A DNA stretch of 64,000 nucleotides from Microglena sp. YARC. Taxonomy: Eukaryota; Chlorophyta; Chlorophyceae; Chlamydomonadales; Chlamydomonadaceae. Numbering within the stretch: position 1 is the stretch's first letter; every line of letters begins with the position of its first letter. Shown piece after piece: positions 11,930 to 20,655 of this stretch. The translations under genes were made by a program, and so were the position numbers. Where the stretch lies: positions 33,652,156 to 33,716,155 of the forward strand of contig CM039462.1 of the NCBI GenBank assembly GCA_022414725.1, in the 5' to 3' direction. The notes under the pieces are model-generated. The model made no database searches and was not told where the DNA came from. It worked only from the letters and a program-made list of their open reading frames with translations.

Positions 11930-12135
11930 TAGTTCGACGAATGGCTCAATGGTAGAGCTCGTTAAAACAATGGAGGTGCGGGGTTTGAATCCCTACGGGT
12001 GCGCTTTAGTGTTTGTGGTCGCTGTCCACCACCATGGTAGCTTTTTCCAGGTAAAGTAGCAGCCCATTCTCTACCGCTGTAAGACGGGGCTCCCTTAATA
12101 CCACGCTCCCACCAGGCGTTCTCATTACTTGTGAG
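11930..12135 (+). mobile_element. tRNA-derived SINE (best copy)
   Basis: Pol III box A TGGCTCAATGG at 11942-11952 and box B GGTTTGAATCC at 11982-11992 are spaced as in a tRNA gene. They are followed by CTACGGGTGCG, which looks like a tRNA 3' acceptor strand, and a ~130-base non-tRNA tail. The 5' acceptor strand does not pair with the 3' strand, so this is a SINE head and not a functional tRNA. Tails recur at 850-1008 and 5488-5575. Confidence 0.75.
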
Positions 12136-12152
12136 ATATTGGAGGCCATAGC

Positions 12153-12346
12153 TTTTCTTTTCCGCTACAAGCAGCACCTTCTAGGCAGCTCCATGAGCCA
12201 ACCACTGGGCTAAGCCCAAAGATTTCAATAGTGCTGGAAGGATGATTCTATCAGCTCCCAGGTGCACTACGTTGCTTTACGTTTTTCTGGGTAGAAAGCC
12301 AGGGGAGCTGCCTAGAAGCTGCTGCTCATAGCTGAAAAAAAGCTAT
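12153..12346. mobile_element. MITE with ~40-bp terminal inverted repeats
   Basis: The left end (AGCAGCACCTTCTAGGCAGC) and right end (GCTGCCTAGAAGCTGCTGCT) are inverted copies, with pyrimidine-rich outer bases (GCTTTTCTTTTC / GAAAAAAAGC). A related copy is at 27868-28040, a right half lies at about 12350-12470, and left halves lie at 6255-6605. No ORF. The superfamily is not assigned because the target duplication is not clear. Confidence 0.7.
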
Positions 12347-12789
12347 GGTGAAGGCCCGTTCTATTGGGATTCTGTCAGCTTCTAGGTTCGCTAAGATACT
12401 TCAGATTTGGTTGGATAGCCAACCAGGGCTGCCTAAAAGTTGCTGCTCATAGCCGAAATGAAAGCACAGCAGGCAGCCAAGCACCCATCTCTCAATGTAA
12501 AGTTCAACCATTCACACTTGCAGCAACTTCCAACCCTCAAGCCAATAATGGAAAATAGGGTGACTAAATCGCACTATGTGATGGACTGCTGCTAGATTGG
12601 AAGCCCCCCCTGAGTGTCTGGAGCAGACTTGTCTTGGGACAATGATGGCCTGTCTGACAATGCAATGTAAAATATACAAATGTGGTTTGAATATGTGGAA
12701 CCTCCCACGTTAAACTCTCAGAACCTGCTCCCACAACTCTGCGTTTCCCTTCTGCTTGTCCCCGCAGACCTGGGCTTGCCTTTAGAATT

Positions 12790-13010
12790 TGGGTTTGTAT
12801 TGAATACATGGCCCATCAGCCTTCAGGCTGCTAACCGTCTGCAGGCGGAGTGAACATGGGAAGTATACAAACAACCACACCACACTCCTGAGAACAGAAT
12901 GCAATCACATGAACATGCCTATATACTGCCTACACTGTGATTGCATTCTGCATCCAGGGCTGTGAGGTAGTGGTTTTCATTCTACAATTGTTTACTGCTC
13001 CTCCGGACAT
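12790..13010. repeat. Foldback (large imperfect hairpin)
   Basis: CAGAATGCAATCACATG near 12907 is inverted as TGTGATTGCATTCTG near 12938. Flanking arms also pair imperfectly out to CTGCAGGCGGAG on one side and CTCCTCCGGAC on the other. Related half-arms occur near 5290-5330, 5700, 7090 and 7390. Likely a MITE or foldback element. Confidence 0.55.
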
Positions 13011-13645
13011 TGAGCAGACCATTCATAGACAATTTAACCACACAAAATATCAATCACCAACCTCATGCATACATATGGATTCTCCCGTACGCCGTAGCTA
13101 AGAGGGCCTCCACCAGTTCGTTTGCGCCTCCTCCAGTTCGTCCTTGCATGTCAACTTCATGTGATCTATATCATCAGCAAATACGGTACCTCCATGTGGG
13201 TAAAGGAGTTTAAATGGCGACAAGGAGCAGAAATAGGTGGGGAGCAAAACTGCAAACAGGGGGGCTGGGACGAAGGACAGGGTAGACAAATAGTGCAGGA
13301 GCCCGAAAATAGCTGAACATGAGTCACGCAATTCGTTAGAGAGCGCTGCTTGCGTCGAACGCGTAGTCAAGTGGGCCCCTGTTTGTTGGCCTCGACTGCT
13401 CGGTTGATTTTGGGAGAGCGGGAACGTTGCCCAATCCAATAAATCCAAGGGGAAAGCTCCGAGGCAGTTATTACTGGTGTAGGGTTCTTAAAGAATCCTA
13501 TCTTTTCGCTCAACCATTGGACAGTTAATCCACTTCTTGCCACAACCTCAACTAGGAGCAAGGCATATTTGTATTCCCTAACTAATCTGGAAGACCTCAG
13601 AGCTGGAGCAGAGGCAGCCACTCTGGCAGGCAGCTTATTCTGTGA
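13011..13645 (+). other. Duplicated spacer between LRR units
   Basis: Non-coding. It parallels 28465-28975: shared CCTCCATGTG, GGCGACAAGG/GGAGACAAGG, GCAAACAGGGGGG, CATGAGTCACGCAATT, GTTGGCCTCGACTG and GCAGGCAGCTTATTCTGTGA. It ends at the insertion site of the CACTA-like element. Confidence 0.65.
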
Positions 13646-13787
13646 CACTCGGGGAAGTCGACAGATCGCTAAATGCGTACGAGCGCAACGGAATGCACGC
13701 GGAATGCACGCGGGGTCCTCGATTAGTCATAGCTAGTTAATGACTAATCACTTCTAAGCCCTATACCCGCGTCGCCTGTAGCTCGGA

Positions 13788-13945
13788 ATCCTGAGACATT
13801 TCGCCTACATTTAGCCAAGGCGGATTGTCGTCGAAATGTCTCAGACTCCTGAGACATTTCGCCTACATTTAGCCAAGGCGGATTGTCGTCGAAATGTCTC
13901 AGACTTCTGAGACATTTCGCCTGCACCTCGCCACGCACGGCGGCT
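13788..13945. repeat. Subterminal hairpin repeats of CACTA-like element 1
   Basis: Two tandem ~52-base units each begin GAGACATTTCGCCTACATTT and end CGAAATGTCTCAG, so each unit folds on itself. A further GAGACATTTCGCC follows each side. Element 2 has one such unit (about 58308-58362). Confidence 0.85.
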
Positions 13946-14504
13946 TGTGCACGTAAATGAGGCGAAAAGTACGTTCTTTTGAGACATTTCGCCTGTACTT
14001 CGCCTGCAGGGCGGTTTGGGCACGGTGGTCGGAGAGGTCGCATTTCAGGAATATTTTCCAGGAGCATTTCTCAATTACACCAGGATTCGAGAAGATAGAT
14101 TACATACATAATAAACTATGCATCCATTAACCTATTGATCTACCTATTTATCTATGTAAGCATCCTTATACATGTACATCCACTACAGCCCATATATTCC
14201 CTATATATCCATTAACCATAGATAGACAGCGAGCAAAAGACGACGAGCAGCCAAATTGCTGGCTGGAACCATGTAGCTAATTAAGTTCAAATACAAGTAT
14301 ATACGCAGCCTGCAGGCAGCTATCTATTTGTCTACTTATGAAAACATAGGCCTATATATCCACCAAGAAGAAACGTCCAATCAAAGCTATACATCTATAT
14401 ATCTTCACTGATTCTATTTTATATTTCCATCTTCAGCATGTGTAGTTCCTTCGTGGCAACAATCTTCATCGCAGCTGTAGCATTTCCATCCATCATTTTG
14501 CCCT

Positions 14505-15080
14505 GTAAGACATGCAGAGCAGGGCATGCGTTAGAGAGCAACCAAGGGCAGGGTTGATGGCAAGGGGCAGGACGGTGCGGTGATGAGCAGAGCATGGCAT
14601 GTGTTACATAGCAACCAATGGCAGGGAGCATGGCAAGGGGCAGGCATGTGCTAAACAGAGCAGAGCAGGCATTATAGAGCAATGAATGGCAGGGAGCGCG
14701 GTAAGGGGCATGGATGCGATAAGCAGATCAGGGCATGTGTTAGAGAGCAAAGCAGGGAAGGGAGCAAAGTACGCCTGGAAAGTGATGATCAGAGAAGGGC
14801 ATGCGTTCAAGAGGAAGGAAGGGAAGGGAGCAAGGCAAGGGGCAGGACCACAGTGATGAGCATAGTAATGCATGCATTTGAGAACCAAGAGCATGGATAA
14901 TGGCAATTGCCAGTATCCCTGCCCCTCTTTGCTCTCTAACGCCTGCCATGCTCGGCTCATCACTGTCGTCCTGCCCCTCGCCATTATCCCTGCCCCTCAT
15001 TGCTATCTAACACCCGCCCTGCTCTGCTCATCACTGTCGTCCTGCCCCTCGCCATTATCCCTGCCCCTCTTTGCTCTCGA
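14505..15080. repeat. Inverted minisatellite inside CACTA-like element 1
   Basis: Degenerate ~60-base units (GTTAGAGAGCAAAG-GGGCAGGG-AATGGCAAGGGGCAGGA-GA-AGTGATGAGCAGAGCAGGGCA) run one way from 14505 to about 14890 and in reverse complement from about 14905 to 15080. Frames across them (for example residues LPLAIIPAP) are repeat artefacts. Confidence 0.85.
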
Positions 15081-15848
15081 AAGAAAGGAGGGAATAAAGC
15101 AGGACGCCAGAAATATCAAGTAGCAACAAACACATGCTTTGGGCGAGGTAGGGAAGAATATGATGTAGGAGTACGAGAGGTTGAAGGTTGGCGTGGCTAA
15201 CCTTAGCCATATTGCGAAGGCTCTAATCGTACGGCCATTTCGCCATGCCGCGTACAATCCGCCTTGGCTTAATGCACGTGAAAGGCTGGTGAAAGGTCAC
15301 CCTGCGAAGACATCTATCAAAATTAGTAAGAGCACTGACACGTAATCGCAAGTCACACTAATATTTCTGTGTGACTTAGGCTTTCATCACAGTGATAAAA
15401 TCGTCATGGTTTCGCCCTACAACAGCGCCATTTTCGACGCATGCAGCGAAAGCACATCGGTGACTTGAGGTGTCCATTTTCCCGAATGAAAGCATTTCAC
15501 CAACGAGTAGTTCGCGCTAGTACTTCGTTGCCTAATTGTTCATTCTATCTCGGAATCGCTGGCAGAGCTTTGCAGGTTCGCGAGAATGACCCCTCGAAAA
15601 GGTTGCTAACAGACCCTCGAGCGACAGAAAGTTGCATAGCTCTTCGCGTATTAGAACTCAGTAGTTAACGTGCGTTCGAGGAGTTATTGGTCACGCTTCA
15701 GTCTACGAAAAGTTCTGGGTGTCTGTCGGGATCGCTGGTTTGAGGTGAGCCGAGACATTTCGTCCACTGTACGCCTACATTTCTCTGTAGTTCCGCTGCA
15801 AATCGTGTCTTTCGCCTACATTTAGCGAAATTGTCACTTCCCCGAGTG

Positions 15849-16179
15849 TGAAAGGCATCCTGGGACAGGAAGACGAGCGATCGAGGTGACAACAGGAAGG
15901 TGCGTTGTTGAGAGCTTGCAGACACCTTTTTTTATGGAAGGATTTTCAACCCAGGACCCCGGGGAGTAGGACTCTCAGCACAAAATAGCGACCCAAAGGA
16001 TTCGGTGAGACTTCGGCCACTCCTAAGTAAATTGGAGCTCTGGCTCGCTCGCCTGGCTAGCTCGCCTTCGTGCCCCCAAATCGAGATAAATGATACAACG
16101 TCACTACCAGCACAAAGAGCCCAAGACTCAATTAGAAACCAATAATTTGTGCCCCCTTTGAAGAAGCCGATTATTAAGC
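15849..16179 (+). other. Duplicated spacer right of CACTA-like element 1
   Basis: Continues the host sequence interrupted at 13645. GGTGCGTTGTTGAGAGCT here matches GGTGCGTTGTTAGGAGCT near 29014, and GAAACCAATAATTTGTGCCCCC matches about 29385-29405. No gene. Confidence 0.6.
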
Positions 16180-16440
16180 CTCGCTGAAATCGTCTGATGG
16201 AAAAAATGATCATGGTAATCTGATGAGCAACATCTTGGCAGCCTTGATCAACCTGGAGTAACGTAGCTAGGTTAAGATGCCACAGTCTGAGGACTAGCTT
16301 GCAACAAGATCATTAATACCTTATTACTGTACGGCCGATATTGCAGATCTTCAGAATGATCACAAATAATGCCTTCCCGACAGTACTGTTTGCTTCCCTG
16401 TGAGGAGTGGGCTTGTCATGGGTCATTAATGGTCTTTCTT
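16180..16440 (+). repeat. LRR-unit upstream repeat, copy 2
   Basis: Second copy of the module at 8330-8600, here with ATCTGATGAGCAACATCTTGG and TCTGAGGACTAGCTTGCAACAAG. It lies about 390 bases before the start codon of LRR paralogue 2, preceding the conserved GCTGTCACCTAGGATAGT block. Confidence 0.65.
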
Positions 16441-17593
16441 ATATGACAAAGTTATATTATAATCACTGCTTATCAACAGTGATCAACAATGCTGTCACCT
16501 AGGATAGTCGACAGTTGGAACAAGCAATCCCGAGGCATAGTGGCATACCCGCAGTCCTCACCTGCAAGTCTGTCAGAGCCATATGCAAAACCTGCCTCGG
16601 AACTGTGCCATGTTACTGCTAACCCTGTTGTTGGAGTTTTGAGACACACATGAAGACATGCGTGTATGACTGCGCATAATTGCCGCTGTGCGTGTGTGTG
16701 TGTAAGGATACGGTTATCGAATGACCACTACTCTATGGCATTGCCTTCTACACGCAGATCAAGCTTGTTCTTACAAGCTTGTGCCCCGCCCATCTTCATG
16801 CAGAGCCAATCCCCTAGCAAGAACTAGACAAATGAGTGAGGCTACGCCACAAGTAGCACCAGGTTCGCCTGAGGTGCCAAGAAATGCCTTGGAAGGAAAT
16901 TCCCAGATACAATGGGCGTTCCTGCTTCCGAACGGATTTTTTATTTTACTGAAATCTTACGATAAATATTGTAAGATCGTTTTCGCAAATTAATTGATTT
17001 TGCTTTTTTGGTGGCTTTTACGAAAATATCTTACAATTTATTTTGTAAGATTGTTTTGTTGTATTCCTGAGAAAGAGACTATTCCCTTCAATTTCAATTG
17101 TAACATTGATTTGCTCGTTTGGAGAGAGAGAAAGTATTGGAATACAAAATCAATTGTAGAGGACAGTCAAGAGGAAGGTGAAAGCTGTTTACAAAGTCTT
17201 GAACGCATTGCTCATAATTATTTATCTCACAACTCACAACTCAACAGTTCAAAATTACAACTTAGTACTTACGACTCCGAAATCTGTACTTATGTGTACC
17301 TCATAATTTATAACTCACAACTCAGAACTTATATGTACCTTATACAAGTCAGAACTAATAACTCCTAACTCAGGACTTATTATTCATAATTTCATACCTC
17401 ATAAGCTCATTATGTACATAACACAAATTTAAATCCTGAAATCTGCAACCTGCCATCCTAGAATCCTGAAATCACTCAAAATGTGTGTTGGATGGTGCAA
17501 ACAAGTACACTCGTGAAACTTGTGCACAATGCTAATGTTGAACTGCTGCCAACAAGTCCATTGGTGCTAACTTCTGCACTTAGTGCTGACAGA

Positions 17594-18175
17594 TCATGTG
17601 CTAACTGACTCGTCTTGCTCTGGGAACAAGTTGGCACGCAACCCAACGAGGGCTAAATCTAACTTCTTGGTCCTCATCAGCCCTTTTACTGTTCCTGCAC
17701 TGATGCAGCTTTCCAGAACCTTCTCCTTGCAGGCCTCGAACTCGTCCTCAGGCCAATCTGCGGCTTTCTTCTCGCGATATGTCTGGAGACACGTCTCTAG
17801 CTTTTGCATCATTTCCTCACTGGGCTCAGCAGGGTTGTCGCGAAACTCTGTGTCAATGTCTTCCTGAACCAGTACCGCCGTCCTCACCCTTGTTTCATCA
17901 TCTGCATCAGTACAGGCTTCGAGACGTGATAGAATAGCCTGCTCCGTTTTTGCAAACATGTTCAAACGCCATGCAGCAGCCCCAAGCTCCTGAGTGATAC
18001 AGTCCAAGCCAATGGCGTTCCTCCTCTCTAGCAAAGCCGCTAGCATGCCCGAGGCATCGCCAGCTTGCATGCACATCACATAGTTGCCAACGGAGCTAAG
18101 CTCCCGCACAAAGTGACGGAATTCGGCGACACTTCTCCTGCGGTATCCAACTTGTTTGGGACTCATCGAGGTCAA
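17594..18175 (-). CDS. Unrecognised 193-residue protein inside the TIR transposon
   Basis: Starts MTSMSPKQVGYRRRS and runs without interruption to the TGA at 17594-17596. It is mostly helical in composition and rich in Glu, Ala, Leu and Lys, with several Cys (CMQAGD, CITQ, CLQTYREK, CKEKVLESC). No DDE triad, zinc finger or other catalytic motif is visible. The 5' end overlaps the opposite-strand ORF at 18156-18608. It might be a transposon accessory protein or a captured host exon. GC and codon use differ from the AT-rich flanks in the same element, which supports real coding. Function unknown. Confidence 0.5.
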   Translation of the reverse strand: MTSMSPKQVGYRRRSVAEFRHFVRELSSVGNYVMCMQAGDASGMLAALLERRNAIGLDCITQELGAAAWRLNMFAKTEQAILSRLEACTDADDETRVRTAVLVQEDIDTEFRDNPAEPSEEMMQKLETCLQTYREKKAADWPEDEFEACKEKVLESCISAGTVKGLMRTKKLDLALVGLRANLFPEQDESVST

Positions 18176-18608
18176 ATCACTACCAGTGAATGGAGAAGTG
18201 GAATGTGTGTATTTAAAGCCCTTGTACTCTGGGGCTCAGAAGTTGGTGTACACTGAAACACAATACCCAACTTGGCCAGAAGATTGGATGGACCACAAGC
18301 TTGTGCCTATTACCGTGGGGGTTAGGAGAAAAGCAACATGGACGGGCGATATTCCCATTGACGCATTTCAATTTAGCTGCGAACCCACCAAGGGTATGAA
18401 GATCCAGAGAAAGTACCACACAAGCATGCTCCTAGCTTGTCAATCCATTGAGAAGGACACCAGGGCAGAGGCTGTGCAATCGGATGGAGACAATGCAGAC
18501 ATTGCTGAGGAGGAGGAGATGGAGGAGGAGGAAGATGGGGATGGGGACATGGAGGAGGAGAAGGAGGAGGAAGAGGAGGACGAGGAGGGGGGGGAGGAGG
18601 AGGAGTAA
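18156..18608 (+). CDS. Unrecognised ORF with long acidic tail inside the TIR transposon
   Basis: An open frame with no ATG until about 18288 (WMDHKLVP); the upstream part may be an exon or a 5'-truncated end. The central part (GVRRKATWTGDIPIDAFQF, KIQRKYHTSMLLACQ) looks like real protein. The last ~45 residues are nearly all Glu/Asp with Gly, from a GAG/GAT-rich tract. Such tails occur in nuclear or chromatin proteins, but no domain is recognised. Possibly a captured host fragment. Confidence 0.4.
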   Translation: MGLIEVKSLPVNGEVECVYLKPLYSGAQKLVYTETQYPTWPEDWMDHKLVPITVGVRRKATWTGDIPIDAFQFSCEPTKGMKIQRKYHTSMLLACQSIEKDTRAEAVQSDGDNADIAEEEEMEEEEDGDGDMEEEKEEEEEDEEGGEEEE

Positions 18609-20018
18609 GATGTTTGACACATAGCCGTTTTTTACTAATGAATTATACTTACGATTTTTATTGTAAGATGTAAAAGCTGAATTCTGCCTGCCGACTTATA
18701 ACCGTCCGCTTTCCCTTTATTTCTTACAATTATAATTGTAAGACACGAATTGATGTTAACACCTTTTGTTACAAAATATGGCATTTCAACGTTGTAACAT
18801 TCGCAATCTGTACGTTTCTCCGTCTTTCAAGCTCATTTCAAGCATATTTTGTCAAAATTGACTACAATCTTACGATTTTTATCGTAAGATTGCATTTGGA
18901 AAGCATCAAAAGACCCCCAAAAAGTGATCGTAAGATTGGAAATCCGTTCGGAAGCAGGAACGCCCATTATACTCCTTCCTCCATCAACAACTTCACTTCT
19001 TGACCTCCCAGCGCACATCATTTCTGACATCGTAGATATCCTGCTCATCCAGGAACGGGATTATCTTGATGACAAAGGCTCCGGAAAAGGTATTTATATT
19101 GGAGGGGACGGATATGAGGACATCGCTTCATTCCGCATATTCGTTGACATGCAGCATGTTCAACAGCTTGGTAGTGCTTGCAAGAGCAACGAGAGCAACA
19201 CGAATGATGCTTGTTGACCCTACTAAGCAGGAAAACGACTTCTCTTCCCTGCTAGGGCGTCTGCTTCAAACTATGCCCAACCTGCAAGTACTTGACCTGA
19301 ATCAATGTGAAGTACTTCACCTGAATCAAAGTGACACATCACCTCTCAGCCTGGTAGGACTGCCGACGGCGATCACAACTCTACACCTTGGGGGGCCAAG
19401 ATACATATTTGACAACGAGGACAGATATCCAATCCTTGACCTTTCACCGCTATCTAAATGCACTGGCTTGACAGATCTTGACATCTCCTATCGTAATGGA
19501 GTTGCAGATCTTTCCCCTGTGGTGGCATGCAAGTACCTGGACAAGCTAGATATAAGCAAATGCATCGCCCTAACTTCCCTCTCACCCCTGGCTAGCTGCA
19601 CTAATCTTCGCATTCTGAACCTGAGGGATTGTACACAAATCACCGACTTGTCCCCTCTGTCAGCTTGCGAGGAGTTGGAGATGATCAATTGCTCCATCAC
19701 ACACATCTCTGACTTGTCTGCACTCTCTGTCTGCTTGAATCTGAGGGATGTAAACTGCAGAGGGACAAATGTTTCCGACATGTCTCCTCTCTCAGCCTGC
19801 TTGAAACTGTATAAGGTCAACTGCTGGAACACTAATGTCAGGGACATCACAAGCCTCGCTGCCTGCCCTCAGCTGAGCAGCATTGCATGCGATAAGGATG
19901 TGATTGATTTAATCAATTTAGAAGCGGATTTTGTTGATGGAATCATGGAGTACCCGGACGTCTGGTATCATCCGTATTTGCCAGAGGTTGACTTCCATGT
20001 GCTATGCAATGTACCCGG

Positions 20019-20320
20019 TATCAGCTTGGATAACACTCCGGAGAGTGGACTTAGTGTGTGCAGCACGCCAATCTATAAATGCGGAGACGAGAATAATTAT
20101 TACAAAAGATAGTGGAACCATAAAGGGACACCAGCGGAGGAAAGGGGGGCGGTAGCCTGGAACCTGATCAGGGTACAGGTTAGACAGCGCGTGTCAGAAG
20201 AACCGATGACGCAGTCAACAGTAAGCTGACATAGTACTGTCAGGACCGATAGTTCTAAGGAAGTACATAAGTAGTCACCAAGTCATAAAACGCGTGAGAG
20301 CACCGCAATTCATGCTGACA
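20019..20320 (-). repeat. 3' LTR of copia A
   Basis: Supplies the last 31 codons and stop now read by the interrupted LRR gene. Same sequence as 26532-26833. Confidence 0.93.
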
Positions 20321-20401
20321 CTCCACCTATGACACAGGTGACATACAATACTACTTCTCCACCTATGGCACTGGTGACATAGAACTATATGTAACAGATT
20401 G

Positions 20402-20434
<33 letters not shown>

Positions 20435-20655
20435 AAGAACTCCGAAAATTCGAGAGAACTTCAAATGGAAACCCAAAGGTTTATTGGAAGGAATGAAACA
20501 CGGCAAAAACCAAAATTTGCCAAATTAGAAAAGGATGAAAACCGAATATCAAAGATGGGTAACAACGGTATAGAAAACCCGATCCGGGAATAGGAACCTA
20601 ATGCCATACAATGATAACCAAAGAAACCGATGTAACAAAAAAAAAATTATATACC

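Larger units (their letters stand above)
13646..15848. mobile_element. CACTA-like (EnSpm/CMC-type) element 1, non-autonomous, 2.2 kb
   Basis: Ends are a perfect 13-bp inverted repeat CACTCGGGGAAGT, flanked by a 3-bp target duplication TGA (13643-13645 and 15849-15851). CAC ends with a 3-bp duplication are typical of CACTA/EnSpm transposons, although CACTC is a variant. Subterminal copies of ACATTTCGCC and CCTACATTTAG lie near both ends, in the position of transposase-binding repeats. No transposase ORF is present. It shares both ends with 58163-63605 and looks like an internal deletion of that longer form; the junction is near 15077. The paralogous site at 28950-29030 lacks the insert, confirming the boundaries. 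Confidence 0.85.
16911..18968. mobile_element. TIR DNA transposon with subterminal palindromes, 2.06 kb
   Basis: Inverted ends of about 29 bp start AATGGGCGTTCCTGCTTCCG. ATAC is repeated on both sides (16907-16910, 18969-18972). Intact paralogue 1 has no such insert at this point, which confirms the boundaries. Near both ends lie five near-perfect palindromes of the form TCTTACRATWWWTATYGTAAGA (about 16957, 17030, 18648, 18719, 18864), plus a half-site near 18928. These are probably transposase-binding sites. Two unrecognised ORFs lie inside. Superfamily is unassigned; a 2-bp TA target is an alternative reading. Confidence 0.8.

Noticed and set aside
11935..12005. A functional tRNA gene at the SINE head
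   Set aside because: Boxes A and B are good, but the acceptor stem does not pair and the sequence continues into a tail shared by other repeat copies.
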